Positions 55,109 through 63,723 of a DNA stretch of 64,000 bases are shown in pieces; the stretch's first letter is position 1, and each line of letters opens with the position of its first letter. The stretch covers positions 2,728,001 through 2,792,000 of the forward strand of contig NZ_JAFV01000001.1 in NCBI RefSeq assembly GCF_000526315.1. Reading direction: 5' to 3'. Source of the stretch: Methylopila sp. 73B. GTDB lineage: Bacteria; Pseudomonadota; Alphaproteobacteria; Rhizobiales; Methylopilaceae. The notes beneath the pieces are model-generated. The model was given only the letters and a program-made list of their open reading frames with translations. It had not been told where the DNA came from and ran no database searches. The position numbers and the translations under genes were made by a program.

Positions 55109-56110
55109 ATGGCGCTTCAGACTTCAACAGCGACAACGGCTTCCCCCACGCGCCTCAAGGCGCTGTGGACGCGGCTGGAGGCGAAACGGATCTATGAGCA
55201 GCCGTTCGCGGACCTGCTGTTCCAGGCGCAGACCGTGCACCGCCGCCACTTCGATCCCAACGCCGTCCAGATGTCGCGCCTGCTGTCGATCAAGACCGGC
55301 GGCTGCCCGGAGGACTGCGGCTATTGCAGCCAGTCCGCCCGGATGCCGGGCGAGAAGCTCTCCGCATCCAAGCTGATGGAGGTTGAGCGCGTGATCGACG
55401 AGGCGAAGAAGGCCAAGGACGGCGGCGCCACGCGCTACTGCATGGGCGCCGCCTGGCGGAGCCCGAAAGAGCGCGACATGGACATGGTGCTCGCCATGGT
55501 CGAGGGCGTGAAGGGTCTCGGCATGGAGACCTGCATGACGCTCGGCATGCTGTCGCCGGAGCAGGCGATCCGCTTGAAGGACGCCGGCCTCGACTACTAC
55601 AACCACAACATCGACACCTCCGAGCGCTACTACGCCGAGGTGATCACCACCCGCACCTTCGCCGACCGGCTGGAGACGCTGGACAATGTGCGCCAAGCTG
55701 GCATGAAGGTCTGCGCCGGCGGCATCCTGGGCATGGGCGAGACGGCGGACGACCGGGTCGACATGCTGGTGACCCTCGCGAACCTGCCCGAGGCGCCCGA
55801 GAGCGTGCCGATCAACATGCTGATTCCGATCCCCGGCACCAAGCTCGAGAACGCCGCGCCGATCGACCCGATCGACTTCGTGCGCACCATCGCGCTCGCC
55901 CGCATCATGATGCCGACGAGCCACGTGCGGCTGTCCGCCGGCCGCACCGACATGTCGGACGAGACCCAGGCGCTGTGCTTCCTCGCCGGCGCCAACTCGA
56001 TCTTCGTGGGCGAGACGCTGCTGACCGCCGACAACCCCGGCGAGGACCACGACGCCGCGCTGTTCCGCCGCCTCGGGATCCAGCCGGAGGCGCTGGACCC
56101 GTCCGAGTGA
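55109..56110 (+). CDS. bioB: Biotin synthase
   Basis: 333 residues from ATG 55109 ([13 protein letters not shown]). The radical-SAM cluster motif is Cys66-x3-Cys70-x2-Cys73 ([13 protein letters not shown]); the second [2Fe-2S] sulfur-donor ligands include MGAAWRSP and ETCMTLGM, with the later conserved RLSAGR. It converts dethiobiotin to biotin. It is the first gene of bioBFDAZ and overlaps bioF by 4 nt. The codons upstream to 54902 are unlike the family. Confidence 0.97.
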   Translation: MALQTSTATTASPTRLKALWTRLEAKRIYEQPFADLLFQAQTVHRRHFDPNAVQMSRLLSIKTGGCPEDCGYCSQSARMPGEKLSASKLMEVERVIDEAKKAKDGGATRYCMGAAWRSPKERDMDMVLAMVEGVKGLGMETCMTLGMLSPEQAIRLKDAGLDYYNHNIDTSERYYAEVITTRTFADRLETLDNVRQAGMKVCAGGILGMGETADDRVDMLVTLANLPEAPESVPINMLIPIPGTKLENAAPIDPIDFVRTIALARIMMPTSHVRLSAGRTDMSDETQALCFLAGANSIFVGETLLTADNPGEDHDAALFRRLGIQPEALDPSE

Positions 56111-57243
56111 GCCGGCTCGCCCGCTTCGAGGCCGCGCTCGCCGGCCTCGAACGGCGCAGCCAGCGGCGCCGGCTGATCCCGCGCGCAGGCCTCGACTTCG
56201 CCTCCAACGACTATCTCGGCCTCGCCGCCTCGCCGCGGCTGGCGACAGCCGTGGCTCAGGCCGCCGCCCGCGGGGTCCCCGTCGGCGCGGCCGGCTCCCG
56301 CCTGCTGCGCGGCAACCATCCGGAGCACGAGGCGCTGGAGGCGGAGGCCGCGGCGTTCTTCGGAGCGGAGCGCGCGCTCTATTTCGGCGCAGGCTACGCG
56401 GCGAACGTCGCGCTCGTCGCGGCGCTGCCCCAGCGCGGCGACCTCGTCGTCTATGACGCTCTGGTGCACGCCAGCGTCCACGAGGGGCTGAAGTCGACCA
56501 AGGCCGACGTGGCCGTAGCCCTGCACAACGACGCCCGGAGCGTTGAGGACGCCATCTTCGCCTGGCGCGCCGACGGGGGGCGGGGAACGCCCTGGATCGC
56601 GGCGGAAAGCCTCTACTCCATGGACGGCGACGTCGCGCCGGTCGCGGATCTGCTGGCCGTCGCGGAGGCCCACAATGGGTTCCTGCTGCTGGACGAGGCC
56701 CACGCCACCGGCGTGTTCGGCGCCTCGGGCCGGGGTCTCGGGGAGGCCTTCGAGGGCCGCGAGGCGCTGATCTCGGTGCACACCTGCGGCAAGGCGCTGG
56801 GCGCCTCCGGCGCGCTGGTCACGGGCCCCGCCGCCATCGTCGATTTTCTCGTCAACCGCGCAAAACCCTTCATCTACGCCACCGCTCCCTCCCCGCTGAT
56901 GGCCGCGGCGGTGCGGGAAAGTCTCAGGATCGTCGCCGAGGAGCCCGAGCGGCGCGCTTCGCTGAAGGCGCGCATCGCCGTCGCCACCGAACGGCTCGGG
57001 CGCCTCGGCGTCGCGCCCACGGGTACGCAGATCCAGCCGGTGATCCTCGGGCTCAACGCTCGCGCGGCGGAGGCCGCCCGCAGGCTGCAGGCCGCTGGCT
57101 TCGACTGCCGCGCTATCCGGCCGCCCACGGTGCCGGAAGGCACCGCGCGTCTGAGGATCTCGCTCACGCTGAACGTCTCCGAGGACGAGGTCGCCGCCCT
57201 GATCGACGCCATCGCCGAGGCCCTGACGGCCGCCGCGGCATGA
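56107..57243 (+). CDS. bioF: 8-amino-7-oxononanoate synthase
   Basis: 378 residues starting with GTG 56107 ([11 protein letters not shown]), inside the bioB stop GTGA. The family segments are [10 protein letters not shown], the PLP-ring LLDEAHATG and the Schiff-base lysine in [14 protein letters not shown]. It condenses pimeloyl-ACP (or -CoA) with alanine. It overlaps bioD by 4 nt (ATGA), so bioBFD are translationally coupled. Confidence 0.95.
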   Translation: MSRLARFEAALAGLERRSQRRRLIPRAGLDFASNDYLGLAASPRLATAVAQAAARGVPVGAAGSRLLRGNHPEHEALEAEAAAFFGAERALYFGAGYAANVALVAALPQRGDLVVYDALVHASVHEGLKSTKADVAVALHNDARSVEDAIFAWRADGGRGTPWIAAESLYSMDGDVAPVADLLAVAEAHNGFLLLDEAHATGVFGASGRGLGEAFEGREALISVHTCGKALGASGALVTGPAAIVDFLVNRAKPFIYATAPSPLMAAAVRESLRIVAEEPERRASLKARIAVATERLGRLGVAPTGTQIQPVILGLNARAAEAARRLQAAGFDCRAIRPPTVPEGTARLRISLTLNVSEDEVAALIDAIAEALTAAAA

Positions 57244-57866
57244 GCCCGATCGTCGTCACGGGAACCGACACCGGCGTCGGCAAGACCGTGTTCGCCGCCG
57301 CTCTTACGCGCGCGCTGGGCGCGCGCTACTGGAAGCCGGTGCAGGCCGGGCTCGACGAGGCGACCGACAGCGCCTCTGTCGTTGAGCTCGCCAAGCTATC
57401 GCCCGAGCGCGTCATCCCCGAGGCCTACCGGCTCAAGACGCCGGCCTCCCCACACATCGCCGCCGAAATCGACGGCGTCGCGATCGACGTCGACCGCCTG
57501 ACGCCGCCTGAGGTCGACGGTCCACTGGTGATCGAGGGCGCGGGCGGCCTGCTCGTGCCGCTGACCCGCTCCGTGCTGACCATCGACCTGTTCGCCCGCT
57601 GGGGTTTGCCGGTCGTGCTGGTGGCGCGTACGGGCCTCGGCACGATCAACCACACGCTGCTGTCGCTGGAGGCTTTGCGGGGCCGGCGCATCTCCGCGCT
57701 GGGCGTCGCCTTCGTGGGCGACGCCCAGCCGGACTCGATCGCGACGATCGCCGCCTTCTCCGGCGTGAAGGTCCTGGGACGGCTGCCGCGGCTCGATCCG
57801 CTGACGCCGGAGACGCTGGCCGCGGCCTTCGCGGCGGCGTTCGACGTCGAGGATTTCACGTCGTGA
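57240..57866 (+). CDS. bioD: Dethiobiotin synthetase
   Basis: 208 residues with Walker [10 protein letters not shown] (residues 7-15), YWKPVQAG and the ATP/CO2 site [11 protein letters not shown]. It closes the ureido ring of dethiobiotin. It starts in the ATGA overlap with bioF. After its stop there are 229 nt before bioA, mostly a palindromic repeat. Confidence 0.95.
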   Translation: MSPIVVTGTDTGVGKTVFAAALTRALGARYWKPVQAGLDEATDSASVVELAKLSPERVIPEAYRLKTPASPHIAAEIDGVAIDVDRLTPPEVDGPLVIEGAGGLLVPLTRSVLTIDLFARWGLPVVLVARTGLGTINHTLLSLEALRGRRISALGVAFVGDAQPDSIATIAAFSGVKVLGRLPRLDPLTPETLAAAFAAAFDVEDFTS

Positions 57867-57901
57867 GCAAAGCGCTCCATGACAAAAGGCGGGACGCAAA
57901 A

Positions 57902-58053
57902 ATCCCTCCCCTGGGACAGGGGAGGGTGGCCTCGCGGCTCGCGAGGTCGGGTGGGGTAGGCGTTCGCAGATGGCGCGCCCCACGCCCAAGACCCCACCCG
58001 ACCCGCCGCTCCGCGGCAGGCCACCCTCCCCACGCCTTCGGCGCGAGGAGGGA
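57902..58053 (+). repeat. Palindromic intergenic repeat, family 1, copy B (inverted relative to copy A)
   Basis: It is bounded by ATCCCTCC and GGAGGGAT. Its right arm, reverse-complemented, matches copy A's left arm for about 35 identical bases. It sits between bioD and bioA, interrupting the biotin operon by about 150 nt. The open frame from 57970 into bioA is an effect of this repeat. Confidence 0.85.
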
Positions 58054-58095
58054 TACTCGTGCCTGCTACGACCGCCGCGCTCAGGCGTTCCCCTC

Positions 58096-59358
58096 ATGAC
58101 CTCACCCGTCTGGCGTCCGTTCTTCCAGCATGCGGTCGAGCCTGATCCGCCCGTCGTGGTCCGCGCCGAGGGCGCCTATCTCCACACCTCCGACGGCCGG
58201 GCGCTGCTGGACGCGATCTCGTCGTGGTGGGTGACGACCCACGGCCACCGCCACCCTCACATCATGGCGGCGATCCGCGAGGCGACGGACAGCCTCGACC
58301 AGATGATCTTCGCCACCGTGACGCATGAGCCCGCGGAGCGGCTCGCGCGCGAACTGACGGCGATCGCCCCCGCCGGGCTCGCCCATGTGTTCTATTCCGA
58401 CTCCGGCTCCACCGCGGTCGAGGTCGCGCTCAAGATGGCGCTCGGCGCCTTCGCCAACCGCGGCGAGAAGCGCACGACCATCGTCGCGCTGGAGGGCGCC
58501 TACCACGGCGACACCATCGGCACGATGAGCGTGGGCGAGCGCGGCGTGTTCAACGCGGCCTACGAGCCGCTGCTGTTCGACGTCGCCCGTCTGCCGTTCC
58601 CCGCGCCCGGCCGCGAGCAGGCGACGCTCGACCGGCTGGAGCAGTTCGCCCGCGACGACGGCGTCGCGGCGCTGATCGTCGAGCCGCTGGTGCTCGGCGC
58701 CGGCGGCATGCGGATGTACCCGCCCTCGGTGCTGGCGGAGCTCGCGCGCATCGCCCGCGAGGCCGGCGCGCTGGTGATCGCCGACGAGGTGATGACGGGC
58801 TGGGGCCGCACCGGCTCGCTGTTCGCCTGCGGGCAGGCCGGGCTGTCCCCTGACATCCTCTGCACCTCCAAGGGACTGACCGGCGGCGCGGTGCCGCTCG
58901 CGGCGACGCTCGCCACGGCCGAGATCTTCGACGCGCATCTGTCGACGGACCGCTCCAAGACCTTTTTCCACTCCTCGTCCTACACCGCGAATCCGATCGC
59001 CTGCGCGGCGGCGGTCGCCAATCTCGAGGTCTGGCGCGACGAACCCGTCCGCGAGCGCGTCGCAACGCTATCGGCGGCGCAGGCGAAGAGGATCGCGCGG
59101 TTCGAGGGCGATCCGCGCTTTGCGAACCCGAGGGCCTGCGGCACGATCGCCGCGGTCGACCTCGTGGCGCCGGACACGGGCTATCTCGCGGAGATCGGGC
59201 TGACGCTTCGCAGCTTCTTCCTCGAGCGGGGCCTGCTGGTGCGGCCGCTCGGCGAGGTGCTCTACCTGATGCCGCCCTATTGCGTGACGGAGGCCGAGCT
59301 CGACCGGGTATACGACGCTTTCGAAGAGGCCGCGGGTTTGTTGGGGCGGCGGACATAG
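58096..59358 (+). CDS. bioA: Adenosylmethionine-8-amino-7-oxononanoate aminotransferase
   Basis: 420 residues from ATG 58096 (MTSPVWRPFFQHA). Class III aminotransferase features: SGSTAVEVALKMA, IVEPLVLGAGGM, IADEVMTGWGRTG and the Schiff-base lysine in LCTSKGLTGG. It makes 7,8-diaminononanoate using S-adenosylmethionine as amino donor. The upstream extension to 57970 is repeat-derived. Its stop is followed immediately by repeat family 2. Confidence 0.95.
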   Translation: MTSPVWRPFFQHAVEPDPPVVVRAEGAYLHTSDGRALLDAISSWWVTTHGHRHPHIMAAIREATDSLDQMIFATVTHEPAERLARELTAIAPAGLAHVFYSDSGSTAVEVALKMALGAFANRGEKRTTIVALEGAYHGDTIGTMSVGERGVFNAAYEPLLFDVARLPFPAPGREQATLDRLEQFARDDGVAALIVEPLVLGAGGMRMYPPSVLAELARIAREAGALVIADEVMTGWGRTGSLFACGQAGLSPDILCTSKGLTGGAVPLAATLATAEIFDAHLSTDRSKTFFHSSSYTANPIACAAAVANLEVWRDEPVRERVATLSAAQAKRIARFEGDPRFANPRACGTIAAVDLVAPDTGYLAEIGLTLRSFFLERGLLVRPLGEVLYLMPPYCVTEAELDRVYDAFEEAAGLLGRRT

Positions 59359-59507
59359 TGCGTGCTTCGAGACGCCGACCGGCGGTCGGCTCCTCCAGCA
59401 TGAGGGCCGGCGAGCCTGAAGGCGGTTTAAGTCGAGATCAAATATGACGTGGATCAAACCTCCTCATGCTGAGGAGCGGCCCGAAGGGTCGCGTCTCGAA
59501 GCACGCA
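59359..59507 (+). repeat. Palindromic repeat, family 2, copy C
   Basis: The left end is TGCGTGCTTCGAGACGC and the right end GCGTCTCGAAGCACGCA, a perfect 17-bp inverted pair. The inner arms pair as CTCCAGCATGAGG and CCTCATGCTGAGGAG-type sequence. It begins at the base after the bioA stop and ends about 20 nt before the bioZ start. A second copy lies just after bioZ. Confidence 0.88.
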
Positions 59508-59526
59508 TTTCGGGTGAACGCTTTTC

Positions 59527-60513
59527 ATGAGAGCCAAAGGAACCCGCCTCGCCGGCTTCGGCTGGGCCGCGCCGGCGCGGCGGGTGGCGAACGCCGAGAT
59601 CGAGGCGACGCTCGGCCTCGACGCCGGCTGGATCGAGCGCCGCACCGGCATCCGGGAGCGGCGCTGGGCGGTCGGGGGCGAGACGCTCTCGGGGCTTGCG
59701 GTCCAGGCCGGCGAGCGGGCGTTGGCGGGCTCCGGGATCGACCGCGCGGCGATCGGGCTCACCCTGCTCGCGACCTCCACGCCCGACCAGCTGCTGCCGC
59801 CGACCGGACCGCTGGTCGCGCATCGGCTGGGACTGACCCGCTCCGGCGCGGTCGATCTCGCGGGCGCCTGCGCCGGCTTCCTCTATGCGCTGGCGCTGGC
59901 GGAGTCCCACGTCCGCGCCCATGCCCGGCCGGCCCTCGTCATCGCCGCCAACCTGCTCAGCCGGCGCATCAATTTTGCAGAGCGCGGCAGCGCCGTGCTG
60001 TTCGCAGACGCCGCCGGCGCGGTCGTGGTCGCGCCCTCCGACAATCCGGACCAAGGCGTGCTGGGCCTGTCGCTCGCCTCCGACGGCGGAGGCTACGGGC
60101 TCGTGGGCATCCCCGCCGGCGGCAGCAGCGCCCCTTACGCCGAGGGGATGCCGATCGAAGACACGCGAATGACCATCGCCGACGGCCGCGGCCTGTTCGC
60201 GGACGCGGTGCGGCTGATGACGGCCTGCTCAGGTGAAGCGCTGGCGGAGGCGGGCCTCGCCGCCGAGACGATCGACCGCTTCGTGCCGCACCAGGCCAAC
60301 GCCCGCATCTTTTCGGCGGTGGGGGCGAAGCTTGGGATTCGCGACGCCGCCATGGTCTCGACCATCGCCGCCTTCGGCAACTCCTCGGCCGCGACCATCC
60401 CCCTGTCGCTCGCCCTCGCCCACGAGGCGCGCCCGATCTCGCCCGGCGAGACCCTGCTGCTGCCGGCGGCCGGCGCAGGGCTTTCCGGCGGGGCGCTCGT
60501 GCTGAGGACTTAG
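59527..60513 (+). CDS. bioZ: BioZ, 3-oxopimeloyl-ACP synthase (FabH-like)
   Basis: 328 residues of beta-ketoacyl-ACP synthase III fold. The catalytic triad is Cys115 (AGACAGFLY), His in [11 protein letters not shown] and Asn in [11 protein letters not shown]. By sequence alone it could be FabH. The position after bioA in a bioB-F-D-A order is the known place of BioZ, which makes 3-ketopimeloyl-ACP from glutaryl-CoA in alphaproteobacteria and replaces bioC/bioH, neither of which is seen here. The ATG at 59527 is about 20 nt after a palindromic repeat. Confidence 0.85.
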   Translation: MRAKGTRLAGFGWAAPARRVANAEIEATLGLDAGWIERRTGIRERRWAVGGETLSGLAVQAGERALAGSGIDRAAIGLTLLATSTPDQLLPPTGPLVAHRLGLTRSGAVDLAGACAGFLYALALAESHVRAHARPALVIAANLLSRRINFAERGSAVLFADAAGAVVVAPSDNPDQGVLGLSLASDGGGYGLVGIPAGGSSAPYAEGMPIEDTRMTIADGRGLFADAVRLMTACSGEALAEAGLAAETIDRFVPHQANARIFSAVGAKLGIRDAAMVSTIAAFGNSSAATIPLSLALAHEARPISPGETLLLPAAGAGLSGGALVLRT

Positions 60514-60532
60514 AAGGCGCCGCTCGATGCAA

Positions 60533-60647
60533 GCGTGTGCTTCGAGGCGCCTCGGGCTTCGCCCAAGGCTCCTCAGCATGAAGAGGTTTGAGCCCCAAAG
60601 ACCTCCTCATGCTGAGGAGCGCCGAAGGCGCGTCTCGAAGCACGCAC
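60533..60647 (+). repeat. Palindromic repeat, family 2, copy D
   Basis: Like copy C: left GCGTGTGCTTCGAGGCGC, right GCGCGTCTCGAAGCACGCAC, inner arms CTCCTCAGCATGAAGAGGT and ACCTCCTCATGCTGAGGAGC. It starts 20 nt after the bioZ stop, so bioZ is enclosed by two copies. It could also act as a bidirectional end of transcription for the convergent gene at 60671. Confidence 0.85.
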
Positions 60648-60670
60648 GGGGCTCGCGCCCTCACGCAGAC

Positions 60671-62143
60671 TCACCCGAGCGTGAGCAGCCTGCGCCCAAG
60701 CTCGTCGACCGCGATGTCCTCGCGCGCTCTGCGCGCCTCCGGCTTCTCCCGCGTGCTCCACAGCAGGTAGTCCGTCGCTCCGCGGTCGGGCAGGCCCGGA
60801 TGCAGGGTGCGGGCGGGAGCGTGATCGCCGTAGACGCAGAGCGCGGCGCCGCCGGGAACGTCGGCGAGGGCTTCCGCCACCCGCGCGATCATGCGGTCGG
60901 CGTTAACGAGGTGGCGGGCGTATTGCTTCGCCGGATCGTCGGTTTCCGGCAGCCGTCCCGGCCCCCAGGGGCCGTGGTTCTCGATCGTCACAACGAACAG
61001 AAACAGCGGCTCCCGCGCGGCGGCGGCCTCCGCCGCGATGGCTTCGGCCACCGCGACGTCGCCGACGTAGGGACCGCAGCGCTCGGCGTTTGCGAAGGCC
61101 TCGCCGTCGATGAAGCGCTGGAAGCCGAGCTGCGGGACCAGCGTTTCGCGGTCGAAGAAACGGCGGTCGTAGGGGTGCAGGAACGTCGTGCGGCGGCCGG
61201 ACGCCAGGAACAGGCGCGGGATCGCGCGGGCGGCGTAAGGCGCGACGGTGAGATAGGGGTCGAAGGCGTCGAGGCCCAAGACGTCGGAGGGAAGCCCCGT
61301 GAGGAAGCCGAACTCGCTCCGCATGGTGTAGGCGCCCTCGGCCGGGACGCGACAGCGACCCCAGCAAAGCGCCTCATTTTTCAGGCGTTCGAAGGCGGGC
61401 AGTCTTGGCCCGGCGACGCCGCGGGCGGCGAGGTCGACGAAGCTCTCGATCTGGATCGCGACAATGACGGCCGGCCCCGCCTTCGGGTGCCGCGGCGTCG
61501 GCAGGGCGGCCGCAGCGGCCGCCGCCGCCGGGCTTGGACGCGCCACGGAGCGCCAGGCGAGCGCGTGCAGGATCAAGGTCGAAACGAGGCCGAAGCGGGC
61601 GACGTCGCGGTTCGGATCGGGCGGCAGTTCGACGACCTCCTGGGCGAAGCGGCCCGCCGCATCGAGGCGCAGGAAAGCGAAGGCGCAAAGCGCGATCGCG
61701 GGTGGGAGCCCCAAGAGAATGAACGATCCGCCTGATGGAAACACGGAGGGTTCGACCGAGAACCAGAGCGTGGTCGCCACGATCAGCACGGCGAACACCG
61801 CGAGCGCCCGGGGCTCGGCCAACTTCTCGGCGTAGTAAAGCCGCGGGTGCCGGATCGCGTTCCGCACCAGCGCCCCGTCCGAGAAGGTCAGGGGGTCGCC
61901 GAGGATGTTGCGCTTCATGCCGCTGCCGGCGGCGGCGAGGAAGGTGGCGACGCAGACCACGAGCGCCGCGTGCCACGGCCGCCACGACAGAGCGAACGCG
62001 AGTGCGAACGCAACGACATGCAAGGTTAACCTGAGGGTAACAACCCGCCACGGCGCCCGCATCGCCTGGGTGGACGGCGGAAGCGTCTCGAGCGCGAGCG
62101 ACACGAGGAAGGACAGCGCGAAGGCGGCGACCGTGGCGATCAT
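60671..62143 (-). CDS. LTA-synthase-like sulfatase-fold transferase
   Basis: 490 residues from ATG 62143, which overlaps the upstream stop (ATGA). N-terminal membrane helices (about 1-170) precede an alkaline-phosphatase/sulfatase-fold domain with VAIQIESFVD (metal), the catalytic Thr in AYTMRSEFGF, ENHGPW and VYGDHAP. LtaS/OpgB-type enzymes transfer phosphoglycerol (or phosphoethanolamine) to a glycan. As the second gene after a KpsC-like Kdo transferase, it may decorate a capsule or other surface polymer. The frame continues upstream in another gene's antisense, which is not coding. Confidence 0.8.
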   Translation of the reverse strand: MIATVAAFALSFLVSLALETLPPSTQAMRAPWRVVTLRLTLHVVAFALAFALSWRPWHAALVVCVATFLAAAGSGMKRNILGDPLTFSDGALVRNAIRHPRLYYAEKLAEPRALAVFAVLIVATTLWFSVEPSVFPSGGSFILLGLPPAIALCAFAFLRLDAAGRFAQEVVELPPDPNRDVARFGLVSTLILHALAWRSVARPSPAAAAAAAALPTPRHPKAGPAVIVAIQIESFVDLAARGVAGPRLPAFERLKNEALCWGRCRVPAEGAYTMRSEFGFLTGLPSDVLGLDAFDPYLTVAPYAARAIPRLFLASGRRTTFLHPYDRRFFDRETLVPQLGFQRFIDGEAFANAERCGPYVGDVAVAEAIAAEAAAAREPLFLFVVTIENHGPWGPGRLPETDDPAKQYARHLVNADRMIARVAEALADVPGGAALCVYGDHAPARTLHPGLPDRGATDYLLWSTREKPEARRAREDIAVDELGRRLLTLG

Positions 62144-63723
62144 CTGAGCCACCGCCCGATAGGTCCCAGCACGACATGCCGGGTCATCGCATAGAGGTGA
62201 CGGAGCTTCGCCGCCCGCCGTCCAGCCGGGGTGGCGGCGACGGCCCGGCGCCGCGCGATGACGTCGAGCGCCCGCTCCGGCCCGCAGGGAAGCCCGGAGC
62301 CGGGGTCGCGGTAGAGCGGATAGAGGATCAGCGTCGCCGCCACGAGCTCGTCGAGGCTTCGGGCGCGGGCTCGCCGGGGGTGCCGCGCGAGATCTTCGGT
62401 GAGGCTCCAGCCGGCGTAGAACGGCTGGCCATGGGTGGTGACCTCGAGGCCCCGCAGCAGCGCCTCGAAGCCGGAGAGCGAGGTCATGGTCTCGACCGCC
62501 CGGCACTGCGGGTAGAGCGCGGCGATCGAGCCGTCGGTCACGACCGCGTCGGCGAGGCCTGCAAGGTCACGCTCCGCCACCGCGCCAACCCGGTAGCCCG
62601 CGACCACGTCGGGATGCGGCTTGTAGATGAGGAAGGCGTCGGGCCTGCGGGCGCGGGCCGCCTGGAGCAGGCCCAGGTTGGTGCGCACGGCGCCGGCGCC
62701 CTTCACGATCGAGGCGTCGTCCTCGACCTGCCCCGGCACGAGCACGCCGAACCGGCCCTCCGGCACGACGCGGTGCGACTCCACGCCGACGTTGTACTTG
62801 GTCACCTCCTCCGCCACGAGCCGCGCCCGGAGCCGCGCGGCGCGGGCGATCGTCCCAGCGGGAATGTCGGCCTTGCGCAGCAAGGTCTCGAGGTCGCTCG
62901 GGGCGGAGGGGTCGTAGTAGACGCCGCTTTCGTCGAGCACGAGCGACAGCGCCGCGACGAAGGCGGAGCCGAGCCCGACCGAACGCAGGAAGCCGTCCTC
63001 CAGCCGGGCGAAGGGGGCGCCGACGGCCCGTGCGGCCGCCTCCGCGGCGTCCGTCCGGCGCGAGGCCCAGGCGACGACGCGGCCATGCCCGCGGGCCGCG
63101 CCGCGGGCGGCCTCCGCCGCCGAGCCGGCGAACACTGGCGCGCCGTTGGGCCCGGCGAGGAAGCCTGCGACGGTCGGCCGCTTCCAGCGCGTGATCCCCA
63201 CCCCGAACGAGCGCCGCGCCGTCCGCGCCCTGTGGCGCAGCACGTCCGCCGCGATTTCGAGCCCGCGCGCCGGCGTGATCCGGCTTCGGTCGTAGGGACA
63301 GAGCCAGACCACTTCGGGGTCCGCGGGATCGAAGCCCGCCGCGAGTCGCAGCTCTCCGGGGCCGGCGAGCGCGAGCAGTTCCGACATTGCGGCGAGGAGC
63401 GCGTGGTCGGGCTCACGCTCGACGGCGGGCTGTTTGGCCGCAGCGGCGTCGATCAGCCGGTAGCCGAGTGGACGGCGCGCGGCGTCGAGCGCGGCCAGGG
63501 CCAGCGGGTGCGGCGCAAGACGCAAAAGCCTCAGCCGTCTCGCATTTGCGAGCGTTTCCGCCGCCTCCTCAAGGGGGTCGCCCAAGGTCGTCACCACCGC
63601 CGTAAGCGGCGCTTTTTCCGTGTTCCCCAATGAGACAGCGAGACCCGTCACGGCCTCCACATCACGGACGCGCGACCGCAAACGGTTGGAAATGATTGCG
63701 ACGCAGCCGGGCGTGTGGTTCAA
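62140..63723 (-). CDS. KpsC-like capsular Kdo transferase (single GT module)
   Basis: 527 residues with Capsule_synth features: RLEDGFLRSVGLGS, VLVPGQVEDDASIVKG, YKPHPDVVAGYR and QPFYAGWSLTED, as in the beta-Kdo transferase KpsC/LipA, which builds the Kdo linker on lysophosphatidylglycerol for capsule attachment. It is shorter than the usual two-module KpsC of about 675 residues. The N-terminal 170 residues are less conserved. Overlap with the downstream transferase gene (ATGA) shows an operon. No kpsMTED genes are visible in the window. Confidence 0.8.
   Translation of the reverse strand: MNHTPGCVAIISNRLRSRVRDVEAVTGLAVSLGNTEKAPLTAVVTTLGDPLEEAAETLANARRLRLLRLAPHPLALAALDAARRPLGYRLIDAAAAKQPAVEREPDHALLAAMSELLALAGPGELRLAAGFDPADPEVVWLCPYDRSRITPARGLEIAADVLRHRARTARRSFGVGITRWKRPTVAGFLAGPNGAPVFAGSAAEAARGAARGHGRVVAWASRRTDAAEAAARAVGAPFARLEDGFLRSVGLGSAFVAALSLVLDESGVYYDPSAPSDLETLLRKADIPAGTIARAARLRARLVAEEVTKYNVGVESHRVVPEGRFGVLVPGQVEDDASIVKGAGAVRTNLGLLQAARARRPDAFLIYKPHPDVVAGYRVGAVAERDLAGLADAVVTDGSIAALYPQCRAVETMTSLSGFEALLRGLEVTTHGQPFYAGWSLTEDLARHPRRARARSLDELVAATLILYPLYRDPGSGLPCGPERALDVIARRRAVAATPAGRRAAKLRHLYAMTRHVVLGPIGRWLR

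Noticed and set aside
54702-55136. 144-codon minus-strand frame before bioB
   Set aside because: It overlaps the bioB start, is Arg/Pro/Ser-rich at one end and has no family features; a shadow is more likely than a gene.
57970-58095. N-terminal extension of BioA
   Set aside because: It is the translation of palindromic repeat family 1; family homology begins at 58096.
59359-60647. Bracketing repeats around bioZ as an insertion sequence
   Set aside because: The repeats are themselves palindromic and no transposase is encoded; they look like non-autonomous intergenic palindromes.
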